5,706 bases of DNA, from the NCBI GenBank assembly GCA_023261525.1, contig JAHFOU010000164.1, forward strand, positions 1 through 5,706. The letters run 5' to 3'. Below the pieces are notes generated by a model, which saw nothing but the letters and a program-made list of their open reading frames with translations, made no database searches and had not been told where the DNA came from. A program made the position numbers and the translations under genes. The stretch comes from Planctomycetota bacterium (GTDB taxonomy: Bacteria; Planctomycetota; SBBH01; JAHFOU01). Below, piece after piece: positions 1 to 5,649 of this stretch; within the stretch, counting starts at the first letter, position 1, and each line of letters opens with the position of its first letter.

Positions 1-1241
1 CGGGAGAGGTGGGCCAGCTTCTTCATCTCCCTCAGCTCCTGGCGCATGTCCACCACCCGCACGGGAGGGAGGGCGCCTCCGCCCTGGCGCTCGTGCAGGG
101 TCAGCAGCTGCATGCGGCCGGACTGGGTGGCCTCCCAGCTCTCCAGCGAGGGCGTTGCCGAGCCCAGGATGACGGGAATGCCCAGCATGCGCGCGCGCTG
201 GAGCGCCACGTCCCGGGCGTGGTAGCGGGGCTTGGACTGTTGTTTGAAGGAGCCCTCGGGCTCTTCGTCCACCACGATCAGACCAAGGTCGGCCGCCGGG
301 GCGAAGACGGCCGAGCGGGCCCCGACGACGACCCGGGCCTTACCGGAGCGGATGCGGTCCCACTGGGCGCGGCGCTGGGCCTCGGTGAGACGGGAGTGGA
401 GGACGGCCACGTCCCGGAACCTGGCCCGGAACCGGCCCACGGTCTGGGGCGTCAGCGCGATCTCGGGCACCAGGACGATGCCCTGCTGTCCCCGGGCCAG
501 GACCCGGGCGAGGGCCTGGAGATAGACCTCGGTCTTGCCGCTCCCCGTGACCCCGTGCAGGAGAAAGGCCCCGAAGCCCTCGCAGGAGGCGATCTCTTGC
601 AAGGCGGCCGCCTGCTCCGCCGTGGGGGCCAAGGGCTTCTGGAGAGGAACCTCCCCCGAGAGGAGTTCGTCGTCCGGGACCTCCTCCAGGCGCAGACGGA
701 CCAGGCCCGTCTTCACGAGGCCGTTCAAGGGCGCCCGGGAGGCCTTGGCGGCACGGACCAGGTCGGCAGCGGGAAGCTCGGTCCCCGGCTCCCCGAGCAG
801 GATCTCCAGCATGCGCGATTGGCGGGGGGCCTTGGCGCGGAGGGCCAGGGCCGAGGCCTTGGCCTCCTCGGGCGGGACGCCCAGGGCGGCGATCTGGATG
901 GAGGAGGCGGCCCGCCCGCTCTTGGCGCCGGAGGGCACGGCGGCCTCCAGGGCCTCGCTCCAGGCGCAGGCATAGTACCCGGCCACCCACTTCGTCAGCT
1001 CCAGCAGGTGGGGCGTGCAGAGGGGCTCGGGATCCTGGATGGAAACGATCTCCTTGAGCTTCTTGAACTCGCTGCGCTCCGGGAAGGAGACCACGGTGCC
1101 CGGCAGGAGGCGGGGCCCGAAGGGCACCATCACCCGCTGGCCGATGCGCAGGAGGGGGGCCAGACGCTCGGGGACGGCGTAGTGGAAGCTGCGGTCCACC
1201 GCCGTGCGGACGGCGATCTCGGCGAGACGGGGGAGAGGCAT
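1..1241 (-). CDS. priA: Primosomal protein N' (replication restart helicase PriA), N-terminal part; 3' end outside window
   Basis: PriA is the superfamily 2 DNA helicase that recognises stalled or repaired forks and starts primosome reassembly in the cytoplasm. The 413 visible codons translate without a break from ATG at 1241 (MPLPRLAEIAV). Residues 1-105 match the PriA 3'-DNA-binding domain (DRSFHYAVPE, GQRVMVPFG, WVAGYYACAW). A winged-helix-like linker follows, then the helicase lobe: Walker A GVTGSGKTEVY with Lys236, the VLVPEIALTPQ segment, SRLTEAQR, GARSAVFAP, Walker B at 325-328, RYHARDVA near 340-346, and motif III GSATPSLE. The zinc-binding region and second helicase lobe lie beyond position 1. 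Walker B reads DEEP (Pro328) where PriA normally has DEEH. The start is 28 bp after the preceding stop with no Shine-Dalgarno sequence; a short inverted repeat fills that gap. It probably belongs to the same transcript as the genes upstream. Family assignment is secure. Confidence 0.96.
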   Translation of the reverse strand, partial: MPLPRLAEIAVRTAVDRSFHYAVPERLAPLLRIGQRVMVPFGPRLLPGTVVSFPERSEFKKLKEIVSIQDPEPLCTPHLLELTKWVAGYYACAWSEALEAAVPSGAKSGRAASSIQIAALGVPPEEAKASALALRAKAPRQSRMLEILLGEPGTELPAADLVRAAKASRAPLNGLVKTGLVRLRLEEVPDDELLSGEVPLQKPLAPTAEQAAALQEIASCEGFGAFLLHGVTGSGKTEVYLQALARVLARGQQGIVLVPEIALTPQTVGRFRARFRDVAVLHSRLTEAQRRAQWDRIRSGKARVVVGARSAVFAPAADLGLIVVDEEPEGSFKQQSKPRYHARDVALQRARMLGIPVILGSATPSLESWEATQSGRMQLLTLHERQGGGALPPVRVVDMRQELREMKKLAHLS

Positions 1242-1262
1242 CGGTTCAGGGGATCTTAACCG
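1242..1262 (-). repeat. Inverted repeat abutting the priA start codon
   Basis: In the 28-bp gap between the anchored-protein gene and priA, the arms CGGTT and AACCG pair perfectly over 5 bp. Inside them is one mismatch, then two further pairs and a G-U wobble, around a tiny loop. The structure ends directly before the priA ATG, in the place a ribosome binding site would occupy. There is no T-tract, so it does not look like an intrinsic terminator. A translation-modulating hairpin is possible, but chance is not excluded because the stem is short. Confidence 0.35.
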
Positions 1263-1269
1263 ACGGGCA

Positions 1270-1788
1270 CTACGGGACGAAGGTCAGCAACCTCCTTTCG
1301 AGATCCGACTCGAACTTCCCGCGCGGCGTGAACACCAGCAACGAGCGAGCTACCCAGTTCCAGCTCTCGAAATGACAAGTCGTCACGCACGCATTTTCTG
1401 AATTCACCGAATTGTAGGAGATCTCCGTCTGGTTGCCCCTCATCCCCATCCGGCCGAAGCTGATCTCGGAGAGATACCAGGACCAGAAGGAAGCGCCGGG
1501 CTTTCTGAGCATCGGGATCTTCACGACGTTCAGCCCGGGATCCAGCCTGCGTTTCGGAAGCCAGTCCCGTCCATACTGGCGATCCTCATCCGTTTGGGAG
1601 GTTCTGACGAAGCTCGGCATCAGCCGGTAATCCCCGATCCAGACCTCGCCATCCTTCGCGTCGACCGTGATCTCCACGCAAGGCGGGTGAAGAAAGGGGA
1701 CACTCAAATGATAGGACAGGGCCATGGCGGCAAGCGCGGTGAGAAGCACCGCCACCCGCATGCGCCAGGACCAGGAGCGCCAGCTCAC
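1270..1788 (-). CDS. Hypothetical membrane-anchored extracytoplasmic protein (172 aa)
   Basis: I do not recognise a family. The N-terminus is basic and Trp-rich (MSWRSWSWRMR) and is followed by one hydrophobic segment at about residues 11-29, which suggests a signal anchor with the remaining 140 or so residues outside the cytoplasmic membrane. The soluble part begins with a beta-rich stretch (CVEITVDAKDGEVWIGDYRL). It has aromatic residues throughout and three cysteines (37, 134, 138); the last two form a C-x3-C pair that could be a disulfide. The start is GTG at 1788, overlapping the stop of the sugar dehydrogenase as GTGA; no Shine-Dalgarno sequence is visible, so translation probably depends on coupling. 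G+C is about 60% over most of the gene, and about 52% at 1381-1440, against 70% or more in neighbours. This suggests recent acquisition or fast evolution. The coupled junction and sensible signal anchor argue that it is a real gene. Confidence 0.75.
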   Translation of the reverse strand: MSWRSWSWRMRVAVLLTALAAMALSYHLSVPFLHPPCVEITVDAKDGEVWIGDYRLMPSFVRTSQTDEDRQYGRDWLPKRRLDPGLNVVKIPMLRKPGASFWSWYLSEISFGRMGMRGNQTEISYNSVNSENACVTTCHFESWNWVARSLLVFTPRGKFESDLERRLLTFVP

Positions 1789-3110
1789 GCCCGGACGATC
1801 TTGCCCTTGGGGTCCGCGATCCCGCGCGTGGCGTTGCGGGTGTCCACCACGAGCCTCGCCAGGCGGACCACCCGGCGGTAGTCCACCGCGGCGTGGGCCG
1901 TGGAGATCAGGACCGCGTCCTGGCGCTTGAGCAGGGCGTCCGTCAGCGGCGTCGACTCCAGGCGCCTCGGGAATTCCCTCAGCTTGGGGAAGCGCGGGAT
2001 GTAGGGGTCGTGGTAGACCACCTTGGCCCCGCGGGCCTCCAACAGCTCGAGCAGTTTGAGCGAGGGCGACTCCCGCATGTCGTCCACGTTCGCCTTGTAC
2101 GCCATCCCGAGAATGAGGATGTTCGCGTCCTTCAGGCCCCGTCCCCGCTGGCTCAGGGCCTCCAGGGTGCGCTCCACCACGTAGTGGGGCATGGCATGGT
2201 TGATCTCCCCGGCCAGCTCGATGAAGCGGGTGGGGACCTCGTACTGGCGCGCCTTCCAGGACAGGTAGAAGGGGTCGATGGGGATGCAGTGCCCGCCCAG
2301 GCCGGGCCCCGGCCAGAAGGGGTGGTAGCCGAAGGGCTTGGTGGCCGCGGCGCCGATCACCTCCCAGACGTCGATGCCCATGCGATCGAAGAGGACCTTG
2401 AGCTCGTTCACCAGGGCGATGTTCACGCAGCGGTAGATGTTCTCCAGGATCTTCGCGGACTCGGCCGCCTGGGTGGAGGAGACCGGCACGACGCGGTCCA
2501 CGACCTGGGAATAGAGCAGGCTGACCAGCTTCGCGCTGGCCGCGTCCGAGCCGGAGACCACCTTGGGGATGCTCCGGGTGCTGAAGCTCGGGTTCCCCGG
2601 ATCCTCGCGCTCGGGCGAGTAGCCCAGGAAGAAGCCCTTGCCCAGCGTCAGGCCGCGGGCCTCCAGCAGGGGGCGCACGAGCTCCTCCGTGGTGCCCGGG
2701 TAGGTGGTGCTCTCCAGGACCACGAGCTGGCCCGGGCGCAGGGTCCTCGCCACGCTCTCGGCCGTGGCCTTCACGTAGGACAGGTCCGGGACCTGCATGG
2801 GGTCCAGCGGGGTCGGCACGCAGATCACGATGGCGTCCGGGAGGTCCAGGGTGGAGAAGTCGTCCGTGGGGACGAAGCGGCCGGACTTCAGATGGGGCGC
2901 CAGGATTTTCGCCGGGATGTGGCGGATGTAGGACTTCCCGGCGCGCAGGGCCTGGATCTTGGCCGGGTCGATGTCGAAGCCCCGGACCCGGAAGCCGGCG
3001 CGGCAGAACTCCCTCACGAGCGGCAGGCCCACATAGCCCAGCCCGATGACCCCGACCAGGGCCTTGCGGCCCCGGATGGCCCGCTCCAGCGGCGTCACGG
3101 CAGGAGCCAC
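1785..3110 (-). CDS. wbpA: Nucleotide-sugar dehydrogenase, UDP-N-acetyl-D-glucosamine 6-dehydrogenase (WbpA type)
   Basis: The predicted reaction is NAD-dependent four-electron oxidation of UDP-GlcNAc to UDP-GlcNAc uronic acid, a cytoplasmic precursor for surface polysaccharide. The protein has 441 aa, the usual family length. Numbered from GTG 3110, the N-terminal Rossmann motif is VIGLGYVG (21-28). Catalytic residues match the UDP-glucose dehydrogenase family: Lys220 and Asn224 in ESAKILENIYR, and Cys275 with Asp279 in GGHCIPIDPFYLSWKA. The C-terminal NAD/UDP-binding domain has GMAYKANVDDMRESPS (335-350). YSPEREDPGN (164-173) is typical of WbpA/TviB-type enzymes rather than UDP-glucose dehydrogenases. 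I chose GTG 3110 because AGGAGG lies 4 nt upstream, the same layout as the preceding gene. The alternative is GTG 3098 (437 aa), which would overlap the upstream stop as GTGA but has no close Shine-Dalgarno. The exact substrate (UDP-GlcNAc, UDP-GalNAc or UDP-ManNAc) cannot be settled from sequence alone. No other sugar-pathway gene is in view. Confidence 0.93.
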   Translation of the reverse strand: MAPAVTPLERAIRGRKALVGVIGLGYVGLPLVREFCRAGFRVRGFDIDPAKIQALRAGKSYIRHIPAKILAPHLKSGRFVPTDDFSTLDLPDAIVICVPTPLDPMQVPDLSYVKATAESVARTLRPGQLVVLESTTYPGTTEELVRPLLEARGLTLGKGFFLGYSPEREDPGNPSFSTRSIPKVVSGSDAASAKLVSLLYSQVVDRVVPVSSTQAAESAKILENIYRCVNIALVNELKVLFDRMGIDVWEVIGAAATKPFGYHPFWPGPGLGGHCIPIDPFYLSWKARQYEVPTRFIELAGEINHAMPHYVVERTLEALSQRGRGLKDANILILGMAYKANVDDMRESPSLKLLELLEARGAKVVYHDPYIPRFPKLREFPRRLESTPLTDALLKRQDAVLISTAHAAVDYRRVVRLARLVVDTRNATRGIADPKGKIVRA

Positions 3111-3994
3111 GTCTCCTCCTCTTCGTCGAAGGTCACCGGCTCCGGCTCGGGGGAGGGCGCCGACAGGATCAGGTAGGAGGAGGCGTTCAGGAAGACCAGG
3201 GCCGGCGTGGCGGCCAGGCTCCAGAGCAGGCGCTCCTCCAGGCGGCAGAGCATGCCCGTGATCCCCTGTCCCGTCACGTCCGCGAAGGCCGCGCCGAACA
3301 GGCCGCCGCCCAGGAGGTCGAGAAGGGTCTCCCCGCCCCAGAGCGCCGCGGCGAGCATGCCCGTGAAGAGCACGGCCAGGGCCACCGCCACCACCTGCTG
3401 GCTGAGCAGGCGGAAGAAGCGGGTCCTCAGCGCGCTCCAGAACTGGGCGAGCAGGCCGTCCAGGTCCCCGCCCGAGGCCGCGGCCAGGGGAGGGAAGAGC
3501 AGAAGGCCCAGGGCCAGCACGGCCAGGGCCAGGCCCAGGACGGCGGCCAGGGGGATGAGCAGGACCGAGAGCACGGGCAGGACGATCCCGGTGCTCAGCT
3601 TGCCCACGGCCAGGATCAGGGCCACGAGCAGGCCCACCGCGCCCGAGGCCAGGAAGAGCACGGCCGATCCCGCGGCCGAGGAGAGCAGGGTGCGCGACAG
3701 CGCGGCCCCGATGTCGAAGGGGCCGGGGCCGCCGCCCTCGGGATCGCGGCGGGCCATGGCATGCCGGCAGGAGGCGCAGACCAGGACCCCGGTCGCCATC
3801 AGGACCGCGTAGCTGAAGGGGAGGGCCAGGAGCCAGCCCAGGCTCCGGGAATGCCCGGTGGCCAGGGCCAGCTGGGCCGTGAGCTCCCCGAGCAGGACGG
3901 CCCCCGCCGTCCCGCAGAACTGCAGGACGTGGCGGCGCCGGTCCAGCGAGAGGTCCAGGGCCGAGGACAGGAACCTCAGCTCCATCCGGCTCAC
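3095..3994 (-). CDS. Polytopic integral membrane protein of unknown family (299 aa)
   Basis: I do not recognise the family. Numbered from GTG 3994, a short basic N-terminus (SLDRRRH, 16-22) precedes hydrophobic segments at about 24-45, 52-73, 103-130, 135-168 (long enough for two helices) and 200-220, with a weaker one near 257-278. That gives roughly six or seven membrane spans. A C-x2-C pair (Cys73, Cys76) sits at the end of the second span. The loop at about 172-199 (ASGGDLDGLL, FWSALRTRFFRLL) looks like an amphipathic helix. The C-terminus is acidic (FDEEEETWLLP), and its GAG codons also form the ribosome binding site of the dehydrogenase gene that follows. The GTG start overlaps the lipoprotein stop as GTGA and has AGGAGG 4 nt upstream; an in-frame ATG at 3985 (296 aa) is the alternative. 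Its position next to a lipoprotein suggests an envelope role, possibly transport or assembly, but no function can be assigned. Confidence 0.85.
   Translation of the reverse strand: MSRMELRFLSSALDLSLDRRRHVLQFCGTAGAVLLGELTAQLALATGHSRSLGWLLALPFSYAVLMATGVLVCASCRHAMARRDPEGGGPGPFDIGAALSRTLLSSAAGSAVLFLASGAVGLLVALILAVGKLSTGIVLPVLSVLLIPLAAVLGLALAVLALGLLLFPPLAAASGGDLDGLLAQFWSALRTRFFRLLSQQVVAVALAVLFTGMLAAALWGGETLLDLLGGGLFGAAFADVTGQGITGMLCRLEERLLWSLAATPALVFLNASSYLILSAPSPEPEPVTFDEEEETWLLP
3115..3120 (-). promoter_or_regulatory. Shine-Dalgarno sequence deciding the wbpA start
   Basis: A perfect AGGAGG lies inside the last codons of the membrane-protein gene, 4 nt before GTG 3110 and 16 nt before GTG 3098. 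The spacing favours the upstream GTG. The sequence around it (GAGGAGGAGACGTG) nearly repeats the arrangement in front of the membrane-protein gene (GAGGAGGAGCCGTG). Confidence 0.65.
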
Positions 3995-4596
3995 GGCTCC
4001 TCCTCGCGTTCGTAGAACTCCTCGGCGAGGCCGCGGGCGGCCGTGGCGAGCAGGCCCCCGGCGATCTCCTCGGCCTTGGCGAAGCTGTCCGTCCCGAAGG
4101 CGAACTCCGTGTCCCCGGGCTTCTGGGGCGGGAAGTAGAAGGTCCGGGAGGGGACCAGGAGGGCATAGGAGGCGTGGGCCACGTCCAGGACGCGGTAGGC
4201 CACGATCAGGGTGCCGCGGCGCGTGGTCAGGGCCTTGGGGTCCCTCAGCTGGTAGAGCTTGACCTCTCCGAGCAGGAGGTAATCCGCCTTCAGGGCGGCG
4301 CCGAGGCGGGGCCAGTCCGGAGACTCGGTGCGGCCCCGGGGCATCAGGCGCTCCGCATCGCGGAAATCCAGGACCGCGGCGCCCTTGGGCAGGGGGGAGG
4401 AGCGCACGGCGCCGCTGGTGGCGTCGGCCAGGTCCCGGCCGAAGGTGGAATCGAACTCCCGGGCGGGACCCTGGGCGAAGGGGATGACGAGGAGGCGCTT
4501 GCCCTTCAGGTTGATGCGGGCGGGCAGGGTCTTGGAGCATCCCGCGAGGGGAAGGGCCAAGGCGAGGGTGAGCAGGGGCAGGAGGAGGGGCTTCAA
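3991..4596 (-). CDS. Predicted outer-membrane lipoprotein (201 aa), family not recognised
   Basis: The first 19 residues are a type II signal peptide: Lys2, a Leu/Ala-rich core and the lipobox LAGC with Cys20 as the acylation site. Ser at +2 predicts export to the outer membrane by the usual Lol rule. The mature part (about 180 aa) starts with a basic linker, then KRLLVIPFAQGP (33-44), a helix with FGRDLADATSGAV, a segment ADYLLLGEVKLYQL (104-117), and RGTLIVAYRVLDV (127-139). The order 'VxPF, helix, DYLLxGxV, xVxxRVLDV' resembles small CsgG/LpoB/GNA1162-like periplasmic lipoproteins; that similarity is by eye only. The C-terminus is acidic (EREEEP) and encodes the next gene's ribosome binding site. 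The start is TTG at 4596, overlapping the dehydrogenase stop as TTGA. No in-frame ATG or GTG lies nearby and no Shine-Dalgarno sequence is visible, but a start here gives a complete signal peptide. Confidence 0.88.
   Translation of the reverse strand: MKPLLLPLLTLALALPLAGCSKTLPARINLKGKRLLVIPFAQGPAREFDSTFGRDLADATSGAVRSSPLPKGAAVLDFRDAERLMPRGRTESPDWPRLGAALKADYLLLGEVKLYQLRDPKALTTRRGTLIVAYRVLDVAHASYALLVPSRTFYFPPQKPGDTEFAFGTDSFAKAEEIAGGLLATAARGLAEEFYEREEEP
3999..4004 (-). promoter_or_regulatory. Shine-Dalgarno sequence for the membrane-protein gene
   Basis: A perfect AGGAGG occurs within the GAG GAG GAG codons that end the lipoprotein gene. It is 4 nt before GTG 3994 and 13 nt before the in-frame ATG 3985, so it supports the GTG, which also forms the GTGA overlap. 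Confidence 0.6.
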
Positions 4597-5444
4597 GCGC
4601 GTGGCATCATAGTCAGGATGCGGGAGGCCAGCAAGCGACCAGCCCGGGCCTGGGCCTCGGGCGTGGCGGCCCCGATGTGGGAGGTGATCAGGACGTGGGG
4701 AAGATCCAGCAGGGGGTGGCCCGGCGGGGGAGGTTCCTGGGCGAGGACGTCCAGGGCCGCGGCGGCGGGGCGTCCGGCCTTCAGGGCCGCGGCCAGCGCG
4801 GCCTCGTCCACGATGCCGCCGCGGGCGCAGTTGATCAGCCAGGAGCCGGGCTTCATCCGGGCCAGGGCGGCGGCGTCCATCCGGTTGCGGGTCCCGGGCG
4901 TGAGCGGCACATGGAGGCTGAGGGCGTCGGAGCGCTCCAGCAGGGCCTCGAAGGAGACCGGCTCCACGCCCCTCGTCTTCAGCTCGGCGTCGGCGACCCC
5001 GGGGTCGTGGGCGAGGAGGCGCATCCCGAACGCCGCGGCCCGGGAGGCCACCTCACGTCCGACATGGCCGAACCCCAGCAGGCCCAGGGTCCTGCCGGCC
5101 AGCTCCACGCGGGGCGGACGGCAGGACAGCTGCAGGAGGAAGCCCAGGACCAGTTCGGCCACGGCGGGCGCCACGGCCTCGGGCGTGGACAGGACGGCGA
5201 CGCCCCGCTTCCGGCAGGCTTCCAGGTCCACCTGGTCCAGGCCGGAGCCGGGGCGGCCGACGGCCTTGAGGACGGGCATCCGCTCCAGCAGGGCCTGGTC
5301 GACCTGGAAGGCGCTGCGGACGACCAGGACCTCGGCTTGGGCTAGCTGGGCGGGGGCGGGGGAGCGGGTCTCGGTCACCTCGCACCTCGTCCTCAGCAGG
5401 GCCAGGCCTTCCGGGTGGAGACCTCCTACGACGAGCACCCTCAT
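4593..5444 (-). CDS. D-isomer-specific 2-hydroxyacid dehydrogenase (D-3-phosphoglycerate dehydrogenase/SerA-like, short form)
   Basis: This is a cytoplasmic NAD(H)-dependent oxidoreductase that interconverts a D-2-hydroxyacid and its 2-keto acid. The 283-aa protein starts at ATG 5444 (MRVLVVGGLHPEG). The substrate-domain motif VGRPGSGLDQVDLEA lies at 62-76. The nucleotide-binding domain has LGLLGFGHVG (120-129) with GxGxxG at 124-129 and Asp147 at the end of the second strand, which favours NAD over NADP. The catalytic triad is intact: Arg208 (NCARGGIVDE), Glu237 (LDVLAQEP) and His256 (SHIGAATPEAQ). There is no C-terminal ACT domain, so serine feedback control is not expected. The stretch before the Rossmann fold is about 17 residues shorter than in typical SerA proteins and lacks the usual conserved-Trp loop. 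The start overlaps the upstream stop as ATGA, with GGAG 6 nt upstream. Phosphoglycerate, glyoxylate/hydroxypyruvate or another keto acid could be the substrate; a serA symbol would be premature. Confidence 0.92.
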   Translation of the reverse strand: MRVLVVGGLHPEGLALLRTRCEVTETRSPAPAQLAQAEVLVVRSAFQVDQALLERMPVLKAVGRPGSGLDQVDLEACRKRGVAVLSTPEAVAPAVAELVLGFLLQLSCRPPRVELAGRTLGLLGFGHVGREVASRAAAFGMRLLAHDPGVADAELKTRGVEPVSFEALLERSDALSLHVPLTPGTRNRMDAAALARMKPGSWLINCARGGIVDEAALAAALKAGRPAAAALDVLAQEPPPPGHPLLDLPHVLITSHIGAATPEAQARAGRLLASRILTMMPRA

Positions 5445-5620
5445 GAGTGGCTCCGCTTCTCCCTCCAGGCGAGGACGGCGACGATGGCGACCGGGAGGAG
5501 ACCCATGCCCAGGCCGGCGAGGAGGCTCTGCCAGAACCCGAGGCCGAAGGCGAGCCAAAGCAGGGTGCCGAGGCCGGTGAGGATGGGGGTGAGGGCGTAG
5601 AACATCTGGGGGAGGCTCAT
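5441..5620 (-). CDS. Small two-helix membrane protein (59 aa), unknown function
   Basis: The gene encodes 59 residues from ATG 5620 (MSLPQMFYAL). Two hydrophobic segments at about 8-29 and 32-51 are separated by a short turn, and a basic tail (WREKRSHS) ends the protein. The positive-inside rule would place that tail, and therefore both ends, in the cytoplasm. I recognise no family. It is the first gene of the run and overlaps the dehydrogenase start as ATGA, which supports it being translated despite its size. No Shine-Dalgarno sequence precedes the ATG; the upstream bases are CT-rich. Translation could be from a very short leader if the -10-like element at 5634-5642 is real. A GTG at 5689 is in frame (82 aa) but would add a Pro/Ala-rich non-hydrophobic extension and leave almost no room for a promoter, so I prefer ATG 5620. 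ATG 5605 is a further, shorter option. Confidence 0.7.
   Translation of the reverse strand: MSLPQMFYALTPILTGLGTLLWLAFGLGFWQSLLAGLGMGLLPVAIVAVLAWREKRSHS
5451..5454 (-). promoter_or_regulatory. Shine-Dalgarno sequence for the hydroxyacid dehydrogenase
   Basis: GGAG lies 6 nt before ATG 5444, inside the last codons of the small membrane-protein gene. It supports this start, which forms an ATGA overlap, over extending the reading frame 38 codons upstream into arginine- and proline-rich sequence unlike the family. Confidence 0.5.
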
Positions 5621-5633
5621 GGCGACGGAGGGG

Positions 5634-5642
5634 ATGCTAGCA
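5634..5642 (-). promoter_or_regulatory. Possible extended -10 element for the minus-strand operon
   Basis: TGCTAGCAT fits an extended -10 (TGn followed by TAGCAT, four of six matches to TATAAT). I see no -35 hexamer at 16-18 nt. Transcription would start about 6-7 nt before ATG 5620, giving a nearly leaderless mRNA, in line with the absence of a Shine-Dalgarno sequence. The site lies in one of the few AT-containing patches of the region. Weak evidence. Confidence 0.3.
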
Positions 5643-5649
5643 GAAAACC

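Noticed and set aside
340..990. 216-codon minus-strand frame inside priA
   Set aside because: Shadow frame of priA with Gly/Arg/Pro-rich translation; the true frame carries Walker A and the DNA-binding domain.
9..1259. 416-codon open frame on the plus strand opposite priA
   Set aside because: The product is Gly/Leu/Ala/Arg/His-rich without any domain and lies antisense to a clearly conserved PriA; it is a by-product of high G+C codon usage.
1893..3176. 427-codon open frame on the plus strand opposite wbpA
   Set aside because: Low-complexity translation rich in Gly, Val, Arg, His and Gln, antisense to a gene with intact catalytic motifs; no supporting start context.
3111..4166. Extension of the wbpA frame upstream to a 793-residue protein
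   Set aside because: The added part is Pro/Arg/Gly-rich and overlaps the membrane-protein gene in another frame; the nucleotide-sugar dehydrogenase has its full length from 3110.
3995..4540. Extension of the membrane-protein frame upstream to 481 residues
   Set aside because: The extension is Pro/Arg-rich and lies out of frame within the lipoprotein gene, which has a clear signal peptide; the GTG at 3994 has a good Shine-Dalgarno sequence.
5445..5558. 38-residue N-terminal extension of the hydroxyacid dehydrogenase
   Set aside because: It is Arg/Pro-rich, unlike the family, and overlaps the small membrane protein; ATG 5444 gives the expected MRVLVVGG start.
4174..5580. 468-codon open frame on the plus strand opposite the dehydrogenase and lipoprotein genes
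   Set aside because: Arg/Ser/Ala/Gly-rich translation with no recognisable fold, spanning two real antisense genes.
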